Position numbers and translations under genes: made by a program. The notes under the pieces were generated by a model. It did not search any database and was not told the DNA's origin. It saw nothing but the letters and a program-made list of their open reading frames with translations. Below, in pieces: positions 43,172 to 53,549 of a DNA stretch of 64,000 nt (position 1 is its first letter; the number at the start of each line of letters is the position of its first letter). The stretch comes from Perognathus longimembris pacificus (taxonomy: Eukaryota; Chordata; Mammalia; Rodentia; Heteromyidae), in the NCBI RefSeq assembly GCF_023159225.1, contig NC_063172.1:58338828-58402827 (forward strand), given 5' to 3'.

Positions 43172-43600
43172 GTGAATCTTGGCAGGGCATTGTAACATCA
43201 TATCCAGTAGAAGGATTAGGCAATCCAGTAGGAAATGTTCATTTAGCCTACCCCTACCACTGAATCCTCTGATGACTAGATTAACTATTGACACATTACG
43301 ATTCAGTGTGACATATTCTGAGGAGTAATGATGGTGGAGGCCTATTTGGATCCATGAATCTAATGAGGTTTTTTGATATCATGGTGCTTGCTAACATATA
43401 CACATAGGTATCTCCTTCAGCTCACAAATGACCTGTTTCAAATGTTATGTAATCAAACAGTTTTGCCACAATGCAGTGGACTTACAATTCTCTCTCCTAC
43501 TTCTTGCCTCATGCTGATCTGCAGGCTTCATACAAACATGAAAACTACGCACAGGAAAATAAAATAAGAGGACATTTGATATTTGTCTTGGTTACTCTGC
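43172..43600. other. Low-copy DNA, no feature seen
   Basis: No recognisable repeat or exon-like segment. Confidence 0.4.
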
Positions 43601-43609
43601 TGATCATCT

Positions 43610-43685
43610 TTCCACTAAGGACATAGACAAGTAATTATTTCTTTCTCTTCCACTGGGGACATAGACAAGTAATTATTTCTTTCTC
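43610..43685 (+). repeat. 38-bp tandem duplication
   Basis: Two adjacent 38-base units (43610-43647 and 43648-43685) sharing GACATAGACAAGTAATTATT, differing at two positions (AAGG versus GGGG). Recent local duplication. Confidence 0.92.
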
Positions 43686-43689
43686 AGTG

Positions 43690-45190
43690 CTAAGTACTCT
43701 ATGAATCTTTGGAGGGCCAAACCTTGTATAAATTAAAACCTTTTTCTGCACAGAAAGCAAATCTGATCTTCAAAGTTCAAGAATAAGTATTATAAAGATG
43801 TCTATATTTTAAATTTATTTTGTGTCTACATAGTTAATGTATCACACATGCATCTAAGCATGACAAATTAAATGTCATACATATATTGTCACATTTCATT
43901 GTTAAAGCAATACAGCTTCTATTCTTCAGTCTTTTTAGATCTTCCCTTTCCATCCCTCTCCACTTCTGTCTATCAAAGAGAAATACTCTATCAATTTTTC
44001 TGGGAGACATGTGGAGGTTGAACAAGATGACAACCGTGGTGGCATGATTTTACAAACAGCTTGTTCATAATGCAATACCAGACACCCTGGCTTTGGTAGG
44101 TAATTATGGAGACTTGAATGTAAATATGCAATTTCAGGTAGTACCTAATCTGGGACAGGAGAGAACAAGGGGCGGGGTGAGGGGTGGGAGGAGACAAGGA
44201 TGTTGACCTGTCTAGTTGGGAACTTGACTGACCTCTCTGGCTATCTATGAGTGACGCAGCTTTCACCTATTCTTTTCAAGGGGGCTGCCTCCTTTCCCAT
44301 AAATCCCATAAAGATGAACACTATCAGGCGCAAGTGATGGCAGAACAAGCTATTCTGCTATACTGCCTCCAAATAATATGTTCCTCAGGAAAATTTACTT
44401 ATAGGTAGTTTTCAAGAAAATAAAGTATGCCTCATTAAAAAATGCCACTGTTATGTCACAGGTATTACTAACTTGAAACAAAATGATTTTATTTGACTTT
44501 GACGATTTTATACTTCTTGGTCTGAAATTTCTTGTCTTGGGTGCATTTATGACGATGAACACTTTCTACAAGGAATTGAGAAGACACTGAAATCTGTAAC
44601 TGTGAAATGAAACAAAAGCAAAGATAAAATGTCAGTAAATAAGTTTAAATGCAGTCCATAAAGAATGTAAAAATCACAGAACCTGGACTTCATAAAACCT
44701 TCCAAACTAAACTTAAAAGTCAGGATGTCTGTGATTGGAGTCAGCTGTAAGTAGCACAGGCAGAAATAATTAATGATTTTCAAAGAACACATTTCAAACT
44801 TACAGACTCCCCTATGACAATACTTTCTAAAGCATCAACTTTATTTTTTTAACTTGAAAACTTCCTTCATTATATATGAATTATTTCATAAATGATACTC
44901 AAATCCATTGATTCTAAGCCAATTTTAAAAGGAGGCTTTAATGAAGAATTAATAACTTTAATAGTTTCAAGTATAGCAGATAGAACTTTGATGTCACTAA
45001 GATTTATGTAGAAAGGCATAATAATCAAAATACCTTTGAGTAAAAAATGTTCTTGGCACATTACTAAACATGTAAGAGCTGTTCTAATTGTGTATAATAT
45101 TTTTGGCATAATGTCAAATTCCTGTGGTATTGAAAATTACAGTGGGAAAGCTTTTTTCCAAGGTAGTTTCTAAAACAAATCAAGCCTATG
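43690..45190. other. Low-copy AT-rich DNA, no feature seen
   Basis: About 1.5 kb. A short G-rich patch (44170-44195) lies in otherwise AT-rich sequence. No repeat or gene recognised. Confidence 0.4.
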
Positions 45191-45193
45191 CAC

Positions 45194-45195
<2 letters not shown>

Positions 45196-45228
<33 letters not shown>
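45196..45228 (+). repeat. (CA)n microsatellite
   Basis: About 16 CA units, no SINE beside it. Confidence 0.95.
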
Positions 45229-45229
<1 letters not shown>

Positions 45230-45847
45230 TTGCTGTCATTTGCTGTTGAGCAAAAGGATTCTTTATCCAGCGAGAACAATAATGCCTCCAACCCTAAGCT
45301 CAGCCCGCGGCCAAAGCACACAACTAGCAAGACACACAGTGCCTAGAGGGTGCTGCAGAATCCCTTTGATGCCAGTAACTTGACCCTAGGTGATGGAAGA
45401 TGTGTGTGTCAGGCTCCAGCAGCAGGAAATCCTGCTGGCAGTAGTACTCAGGAATCACTTGTGAATTCATTGATTGTGTCCTTCAGTTATCCATTCAGTG
45501 GATGCCATTCAGAAGCCTATAGCTTGTAGATATTATACCATTTACCTGGGGATATCACCACCCTGCCTTACAACAGTTTCAGTCTGGGAAGAGAGAAAGC
45601 AAGCCATTCTAAGTACTATACTGAGGAATTTGGTTCTAACTGGAACAAGGATGCCAAGGAAGGAATCTTCCCATGGGTACCAGTTGGGCACAAGCCTGGG
45701 AAAAGCTACCACACAGGCATCTAAGAGCATTTGGACTCATGTCTGATTGACAGACCCTTCAATGGGAAGTATAAAGACCTTGGTCTATTTCAAAGCACTA
45801 TTTATTTACCTCCAAGTCCTAGCTGCCCATGGTCTAAAGTTCCAGTA
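45229..45847. other. Low-copy DNA, no feature seen
   Basis: Overlapping frames on both strands at 45474-45746 have no recognisable domain. Confidence 0.4.
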
Positions 45848-45972
45848 GGAGGTAACAAGTTGAACAAGAAATGCACTCACTGTCTTACATATGAAACTGT
45901 AACCCCTCTGCAATTCATGTTGACAATGAAGGAAAAATAAGTAAATAAATAAATTTCCTTAAAAAAAAAAAA
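45848..45972 (+). mobile_element. L1 3' terminus, 5'-truncated
   Basis: GAGGTAACAAGTTGAACAAG then AAATGCACTCACTGTCTTAC and TTGACAATGAAGGAAAAATA, ending in an A run at 45961-45972. About 125 bp. Confidence 0.8.
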
Positions 45973-45977
45973 GAATT

Positions 45978-46165
45978 GTGAAAGCCAGGTGACAGTGGCT
46001 CAAGCCTATAATTCTAGCTACTCAGAAGGTTGAGATGTGACTGTGCCAAGTCAGCCTGGGCAGAAAAATCTGTGATGTACCATCTCCAAAATGATTAGGA
46101 CGAAAAGTCAGCATGAGCAAGCGAGATGTTGAATTGAAGTCCTAGTACTGCCAAAAAAAAAAGTG
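45978..46165 (+). mobile_element. 7SL-Geo SINE, internally deleted
   Basis: GCCAGGTGACAGTGGCTCAA then GCCTATAATTCTAGCTACTC, AGAAGGTTGAGATGTGAC (left half). The Geo half is reduced to ATTGAAGTCCTAGTACTGCC then A10. It sits directly downstream of the L1 A tail. Confidence 0.75.
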
Positions 46166-46169
46166 AAAA

Positions 46170-47099
46170 CCACTAGACTGAAAAATCAGTCACAATATAT
46201 GCTACTATCAAGCACTGGCTATATGTCACAATGTTTTAAAACTGTTATTTCATCTTATGGTCAGACACTATGTTGTGAATTTACTATATACTATTTTACC
46301 ACCTATAAACTACCCTGTAAGATTCTCCTTATTAGCCTCATTTTCTAAATGGAGAAACAAAAGATAAACAACACTTGATGACGTGTTCAAGTTTGTGCCT
46401 GGCAGATTCAAGACTCAATTTGGGCCTATCTGGTGGTCATTGTCTTTCCTTGGATTGCATATTCTTGTTTCCAAAGTAACTGATCCAGAGCCTGGGGTTA
46501 TACAATCAACAGTGGGCAAATAAGTTGACCACATGCAACGCCACGTGGGCAGGTAGGGCCACCCTATTCGGTCTGGAAAGAGAATCTGAAATACTTCAAA
46601 CATAGCATGAGTTTTGACACAAAGGGTGGATCCACTCTCCATTTCTGAAGGCAATGTGAACAGTCTAGCTTAATTTCTTCCTACTTCTAGGTGCTCTGTT
46701 CCAAATTCTTCTATTTTCCATGTGTCATACAGTCCATTCTGCCTAGAGACTTTTGTGTGATCATAAAAATACAATAAGGTTGTCAATTCCCCTTTGGCAA
46801 GGAAGACAACAGCCGTGATCACGTTTGTCATGAGACCAGTGTGGCTGAAGGAATGATTCTTCTCATCCCTTCATGATTAAATCAGTGAATTGAGGGAAAT
46901 ATAATTAATATCTCAGTGGAATACCATGTCATATAATATTCTTAGTAAATCTGTGTTTTATAAAAAGCATATAAAGTATTGATTGTGATCAATATTACAA
47001 GATATAACCAAATTTGGGTCAGAAATCTTTATTTTCCTCCTGATAAGTGAAATTCAAAACTAAAAATTACATTTTAGCTTTTATTAATTCATCATACTT
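46170..47099. other. Low-copy DNA, no feature seen
   Basis: About 930 bp without a recognisable repeat or exon-like segment. Confidence 0.4.
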
Positions 47100-47335
47100 T
47101 TTTGTGTGTATGCTAGTCCTAGACTTGAGCTCTGAGACTGGGAGCTGTCCCAGAGCTCAAGGCTAGGACTCCACCAGTTGAGTCATAGCTCCACTTCCAG
47201 CTTTTTGGTGGTTAGTTGGAGATAGGAAAAAAGTCTCATAGACTTTTCTGCTTGGGCTGGCTTTGAGCTGCAATTCTCAGATCTCAACCTCCTGAATAGG
47301 TAGGATTGCAGGCATGAGCTACTGGTCCCAGAGAA
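47100..47335 (-). mobile_element. 7SL-Geo composite SINE, minus strand
   Basis: GCTAGTCCTAGACTTGAGCT, AGTTGAGTCATAGCTCCACT (Geo half in reverse), TGGGCTGGCTTTGAGCTGCA then CCTCCTGAATAGGTAGGATT (7SL half in reverse). Near full length, moderately diverged. Confidence 0.82.
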
Positions 47336-47339
47336 ATTT

Positions 47340-49713
47340 ATCATAATTTATTTCTAAGTGCTATTTAAGGTATTTAGAAATATATATTCTATTTATTTGT
47401 GGTTTGTTGCTTGCTTGAGGTAGTCTATGCCACAGATTTGGAATAAAATAAGCCTAATTGGAAACCCTGGCTCTGCTCATTAGTAATTAAGTTAGCTTTG
47501 TAAGTTGGTAGGCAGCATTGAACCTCATTTTCTTCACTTAAACTATTGGGATAATGATATTCCCCTAGAGAAGGAATAGAGGGTTTGAGCAGATTGAATG
47601 AAGCAATGTATAGAAGTTCCTGGCACTGAGCCTGGCCCAATGCACAGTAAACATTCAGACTTCTCTATACTCCTATTTGCTGAGAGTAATACCATGCTAT
47701 CCTGTTTACATTGCATCCTGAAATTGGATGCAGAAAATGTGTGATTCCTCTCTCAACTAATCATGGAGACTAATGAGCAATGGGGGAATGCAGGATCAGG
47801 ATAAACAGAATTCCTAGAGACATTTGGTTTGCAGAATGTCAGTAATTTGGTCCAGAAGTGGCTTCTGAAGCTTGTAAATTCCTATGTTGTTTGTCTCAAG
47901 AGCTCTTGAATTACATGTCCCCCACTCCCAAATCTACATACATGGCAACCCATAGGAAGGCATCACATAGGCTCATGGATTCATGGTGCATAGTTGCCTA
48001 TTTAAATTTCTGTTTTCTTTCTTTGTGTGCTGTCACTCCCTGGAAGTGACAGCTGCTGGTTAGCTCTCTATAGTCATTGTCTTTTCTGATGCCTAGTTTC
48101 TAGTAGTGCTTTTCTCTTTTCCACACAATTGATTTGTAGTCATTTATTCTTTCTACTTTATCTATTTTTTATTTTTTGTCTCACTTCTTCCTACCTCTTC
48201 TTCTGGATTTTCTTAGGAAATACAATTCTCATTTTCTCCCTTGCTATGTACCACTTGGTATTTTCTGATTATGTGTCTCACATTACCTAGTTGCCACTCT
48301 TCAATATGCTATTGATTACTTGTTGTGACTGCCAGAGTTGCCTCATCTTCACCGTGGACTGTGCCCACAGCCTTCATTGATGATTGTCTTTATCTGAATT
48401 ATGTAAAAGTTAGAAACGCCCTTTTCAGTTTGCAACTCACGATATTATCAGAGAGACCTAATACTGAGACAGTCCTTCCCCATATCTATAATCAGTTTTT
48501 CTCCCAATTATTTCTTTGGCTGATCTCAGTCTGGCAGAGGACTCTTCCTCATTAAGTCTTTTTAGTATTTCAAAGTATCAATTATGCCCCTATGAGACCT
48601 CTTCTGCTAGAGGCTCACTTTTCATTTTTCTTATTAATTGACCCATGATTATAACCTGTCTGTTTAAATTTTCTGCCTGTCTAAAACTCTAGGTCTTGTT
48701 CAGTTTCTGTGTTATTATGCCCAGTATCATATGGTGACATATGTGAAATATATATATATATATATACACACATACATATCATCCAGTATGCTTACTATGA
48801 CTTATTCCCCCCCTCTTTTCTCTGAATTGTTTCCCAAAGTCACAAGCCCCCTCCCTACAAGTATAAAAAGATGGAATACATAGACAGCAGCAGATCATAT
48901 ATAAAAAATAGAACTCTGGCTGACTGTCTACAGCAACCAGGCAAGGAGGCCAACCTCATCCACAGACACAGGCTAGAAATCCATCCTCTTATCCAGAGGT
49001 CAGACTTGTAAAGAGCAAGGTCACTTTACCTAGCAACAATTCTGGAGGACTAACAAGAAGCCCTAGGCCTCAAATATCCAGGGCTTTTATTAATACATGG
49101 CAGCTTTCCTAACTGTTATCCCTAGGTACTACTTTGGAGCAACCAGGGAAAGCCAATTGTTTGTCCTGTCACCTGGAACGTTCCACAGTTAGCCATCCTT
49201 GGCTTCCAACGCTAACAACTCCCACTTCGGGTACATCTGGCTCCTTTCCTCTATTCAGTGTAGTACTTTCTCCCCCCTCTGCCTGACTCTGAGTCTCTGT
49301 CAAAACTCAGGTGATGGCTAATCATCTTACTACAGCCAGCATTAGAAAAATAGTCTTTGCTTGTTTTCATGTGGTTGGTTCTCACTTATTTCTATGGACA
49401 AGGACTTAATGAAATAGAGCGTTAATATATCTCATGAGGAGATGCAGATTTCTTTTGCATGGAAAGGGACAAAAATAGCCCTTATAAACATTAATAAGTA
49501 TGCACAGATTTTTTTTCTAGAAAAGATTCTAGTTTTCCAAGATTTTTTTCCTCCTGATTTTCTGTCCGTATTGTTTTGATAATTCTGTTAAACAGTTTCT
49601 GTCTTCCACTTCACCCATCATGCCTTCTTCTTTCTACGGTCTCCATCTCAACTTATGACCAAAGAAAAGCCAACAATGGAGAACATTCTTACCACTCTAT
49701 TGTACAAATACAT
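47340..49713. other. Low-copy DNA with a short (TA)n; possible unnamed LTR
   Basis: About 2.4 kb. (TA)n lies at 48749-48766. The segment 48880-49330 is less AT-rich and on the minus strand contains an ATTAATAAAAG polyadenylation-like motif (plus-strand CTTTTATTAAT, 49084-49094), which could mark a decayed LTR, but I see no boundaries or target duplication. The rest shows nothing recognisable. Confidence 0.35.
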
Positions 49714-50002
49714 TGTGAATGTGATTCTTTTTTGTGGCTATGTTTTTAATAATTTTTTTTAATTTAGTTTTGTTGTCATGATGTTGTACAGAGGGGTTAC
49801 AGTTACATACATTAGGCAGTTAGTACATTTCTTGTCATACTTGTTCCCCTTTCTCTCATTTGTCTCCCACCTTCCCTACCCCCAATCCCTCCCCTCCAGT
49901 TGTACAGTTAATTTCCAACATATTGTCTTGTGAACATCACTGTTGGGTTGGTTCATCCTTTATCCTATGTCTCACGATATTTTGATGTGAACATGATTCT
50001 TT
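49714..50002 (-). mobile_element. L1 3' end with target duplications, minus strand
   Basis: The body at 49731-49985 is reverse-complement L1 3' UTR (TTGTCATGATGTTGTACAGA, GGGGTTACAGTTACATACAT, then a C-rich tract). It is flanked by TGTGAATGTGATTCTTT (49714-49730) and TGTGAACATGATTCTTT (49986-50002), a 17-bp duplication with two differences at one ancestral CpG. It serves as the intact reference for the L1 copy split by the LTR at 8667. Confidence 0.88.
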
Positions 50003-50568
50003 CCCTCTTTTTTGTCATAGCACATTACTACCTGCCAAGAAAAATCCTATTTCAGTTTAATTTTCTGCTGTAAAAGGAAGGACATTGTGATCTACTTATT
50101 GAAGCAGCTACCTGAAACTTTTAGAAGGTCAGTTTGAGCTGTTCGTACTTCTGATTTTTTTTCTCTATAAATTTATCATCACCAATGACATGACCCTACA
50201 AATAAAAATTAACTGTATGCTACTTAATTTCCAGTTGGCAAGTTGAGGACAGGTTAGGTGAAACAGAGGAATACAGACATAGATACAGATGCAGATACTT
50301 TTAGTCCTTTGCAAGCTCAAATCCTTGATGTACATCTGGAAAATAGGACCGAGAGATGATGGGGAAGTTGAGCAAGCAATTTTCAAAACATGTTGAAATA
50401 CATGAGGTAGGGATACAGATGCTTGCATTAGTTCTTTAGGGACTTTCTAATATACACAGAGGGGACTATGATTTAAGATGGTGGTGGAAATAAATAGAAG
50501 AGGGCCTTAACCTATCTGTTCAGCAACTTATCCTTTCTCTTTCCTTTACTACCACTTCCCCCCTTCCC
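50003..50568. other. Low-copy DNA, no feature seen
   Basis: No recognisable repeat or exon-like segment. Confidence 0.4.
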
Positions 50569-50765
50569 CCCACATCCTGGAGCTTTAACTCAGAGCCTGG
50601 GCACTGTTCCTGAACATTTTTTCTCAAAGCTAGTACTCTTCCACTTGAGCCACAGCTCTACTTCTGGATTTTCTGGTGCTCAATTGGAGATTAGAGTCTC
50701 ATAAATTTTCCTCAGCTCCTCAGACCTCAGCCTTCTAAGTAGCTAGGATTAATGGCACTGGGTTT
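50569..50765 (-). mobile_element. 7SL-Geo SINE, minus strand
   Basis: CATCCTGGAGCTTTAACTCA, CCACTTGAGCCACAGCTCTA (Geo half in reverse), then CAGACCTCAGCCTTCTAAGT then AGCTAGGATT (7SL half in reverse, shortened). Confidence 0.8.
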
Positions 50766-52809
50766 ACCTCTTTTATTCTACACTTATCAACTACATAGTA
50801 TCTAATACTCTCCCCACACTGTGTGAAGTAGTCACATTAACTAATTCTTACTTAACATCACCTTCATGGAGTTGATACTAGTAGTTACTCCCAACTTGTA
50901 GATAAGAAATTGAGGCTCTAAAACTCCTACTGAATTTGCTCAAGTTCATAGGATTAATTAATAGTGCACAAACTGAGATTTAAACTCAAGTCAACCTGAG
51001 TACCTAGTGAAAAGTCTAATCACCATTCTGGCTAACTTAGTTGAAGCCCAAATTGCTCCAAGGTACAGAAATGCCCTGTGTATCTAAAGCAGCCTTGAAT
51101 TCCTCACTGATGTAGATGCAAGCTTGAATATAGGAACTGATCTAAAAGTGTGAAAGCAGGGAGCATCACTAATGCCTGCCAAAAAGTAAGATAGTGAAGT
51201 TGATCTGGATGTTTAATAGCATTTTAGAAAAACATTTAGCATTTATATCATTGTTCCAGAGACACAACTTACAAAAGCTGTATGTGCATGAAGAATTCCA
51301 ACTGCTGAGCAGTTCTGTATCTTTCATTTGCTTCCCTTGCTCAGCAAAGAGCTATCTTGGCATTGTGGCATTTATGAGAGAAGGCCCAGTGGATAAAAAG
51401 CATGCATTATTTGTTGACTCTAACTATCTCATATTTTTCAGATGTGTAGGCAGAAAGTAGTTAAGTGACTTAACAGTTTTCATAAAATAAATCAGAGACA
51501 GAATAAGGAAGGGAACTCAAACCCTTTTTACTGTTGCGGCTAGCTTCTGGTTTCCTAGGCTACACAATACACGTGATAGCAGATAACAGTAAGAGTAAGT
51601 CAGAAGAGAAATATTAAATAACGTCATTTAAAATAACTTTTATATTTGAAAGGGAACTATCAGAAATGAATCTTGGCAACAGAAACAAAGTCAACTTATT
51701 AAAATACAGTTGCTTTTATCTTTCCGCTGAATGAAACTTGAACTGTCAGTTCCATTTTGATTTAATTTTGTTTTGGATTTTGGGTGTCTTAATGGGATAA
51801 AGTCATGGTTTCTCTCACAACAGTATGCAGAAAAGACCATTAGAGAAGATAAGTGGAAAGACAATGAAAATGATGAATAAAAGCAATTTCCATAAGATAG
51901 CACAAAGAATTGTAAACACAAGGAAGTAACTTTTTATTGACACTCATTGAAGGCAAGTCAGATTTCACTTTGGAGCAAGTCTAGGTTCCAACATCAGGAA
52001 AAATCCCTAGGGAAGTCTCCAAATTATACCCTGATGATTCTTTCTTATTTGTCTTTCCCCTTAGCATACAAGTTACAGATAAAAGTAAGCGCATAGCCTT
52101 TAAGAAGTTGCTAAAGATTCTTAGGAAGAAAGTGAAAACTATACCTAGGTTTCTATTATTGGTCGCCCGTGAGAAGATAAGCAGTGAGAATTCAAGGTGC
52201 AACTGTGCACAAAACAGATATGTCTGTAAAGAAACTCAGTACATTTGGAAACTTCATAATGTTAGTGTACCCTTGATTTAAGTTCAGCTCTGAAATGCAA
52301 TGTTAAAGAGAAACTTCATCAAGTTATAGTGAAGACTTCTTGGAGAAAAACTACACAACTATTAACCCAAGATTACCCAAGCCCAGAAAGAAGAATAGTG
52401 ACATGGGTATTGTGAATTGATTGCCATTATGACGCAATAGGTTTGAAACCTAAGGCTGTTCAATCAGTCAAACTTTATGGTAAGAAACCAATATAGGACT
52501 AGGAGCCATGTCCACCCAATAGCAAGATTTCTCATTGGAAATTAATTATTGCATTCTGGCGACTTTTGTCAGAATGAACTAGCCCATCCCAAGTGATTCA
52601 TTGATAGGACACTGACAATATCAAGATTCAGCATTAAGCCTACACTATAGGCAAAATTAACTTACTAATTTAAAAGCCAGTCCTCGTGTGTGTTGCAAAG
52701 GGTGTTTTCCAGGTGACCTCTGCTCTACTGCAAGTGTCATCCTGCTGTCACAGCCCAGCTACAAGAAGGAACAGAATTTGAGATGAAGAAATATAGAGAT
52801 AAGAGGTGA
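50766..52809. other. Low-copy DNA, no feature seen
   Basis: About 2 kb. An 88-codon frame at 51194-51460 is domain-free. No recognisable mobile element. Confidence 0.4.
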
Positions 52810-52873
52810 AGAAATAAAGACCTAGGTGGATGCCTATAGTCCTAGCTACTCAGGAAGCTGAGCATAGGAAGTG
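52810..52873 (+). mobile_element. Left half of a SINE split by an LTR
   Basis: GGTGGATGCCTATAGTCCTA then GCTACTCAGGAAGCTGAG is the 7SL/B1-like left half. The expected continuation is found only after 53361. Confidence 0.75.
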
Positions 52874-53360
52874 TGTTAGGAAAATGGAAGAGAAAGGAAG
52901 GAAACAGGTTGGACTGGATCTTCCACTTGCGAGCACTGTTTATTGAGATAGAGCAGCGAGGGTCACAGCCTTCTCATGGCTTGGAGACTGTGTAGGAACT
53001 GTGACAGGAGCTGGGTTTTATGAGAGCTGAGCAAGGAGGCAGAGGTTAGTGAAAAAGCTATTAGTTCAAGGGAGGTAGGGGGCTTTTCAGTTGGGCTCAC
53101 CATGGAATGTTTATAGCCAGGCTTCGGTAGATTGCCCTGCTGGAGTCAGGCAGTCTGCACATATCTTTGGTGGCTTGCCTGGTATCTGTATGGACCTGGG
53201 AAATCAGGGTGGGGATCAATCGTTCACCTGCCATCTTTGGAAACAGAAAGAAGGGGCCAAGAGGAGAGAGGCAAGTCTCTATAGGGTCTTTGGATACATA
53301 AAAAGAATGGGCTGAGAGGGGAGCAACATGGAGTTATGAGAACAAAGCAGATTCCCATCA
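52874..53360 (-). mobile_element. LTR (probable ERVL/MaLR type), minus strand, inserted in a SINE
   Basis: A 487-bp block interrupts a SINE. On the minus strand it opens TGATGGGAATCTGC and closes TTTTCCTAACA, fitting TG...CA ends. It has CATAAAA (TATA-like; plus-strand TTTTATG at 53015-53021) and CAATAAAC (plus-strand GTTTATTG at 52939-52946) in U3-to-R order. Target duplication is not clean: CATAGGAAG and CATTTGAAG on the two sides match 7 of 9, so edges may be off by several bases. A 74-codon plus-strand frame inside (53091-53315) is not a gene. The family is not identified. Confidence 0.6.
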
Positions 53361-53545
53361 TTTGAAGAATCACAATTCAAGACCAGTCCAGGCAAGAAGT
53401 TGGTGAGACCCAGCTCAACCAATAGTTAAGTGCAGTGATGTATAGCCCTTACTCAATCTGTGTGAGAAGCAAAAATCTCAAGATTTATCAAAAAACAAGG
53501 CTGAATGAATGACTCAAATGGAATAGCCCCCAAGTTTGTACTCTA
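53361..53545 (+). mobile_element. Right half of the SINE split by an LTR
   Basis: GAATCACAATTCAAGACCAG then TCCAGGCAAG continues the 7SL/B1-like half broken at 52873. A Geo-like end follows (AATGACTCAAATGGAATAGC, TTTGTACTCTAGTACCACCC). Confidence 0.7.
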
Positions 53546-53549
53546 GTAC

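Noticed and set aside
48880..49330. Another LTR
   Set aside because: A polyadenylation-like motif alone is not enough; no TG..CA ends, target duplication or paralogue in the window.
52874..53360. Firm assignment of the split-SINE LTR to a 5-bp-duplication (ERVL/MaLR) class
   Set aside because: Flanking sequences do not give a clean duplication of any fixed size, so the class is left open.
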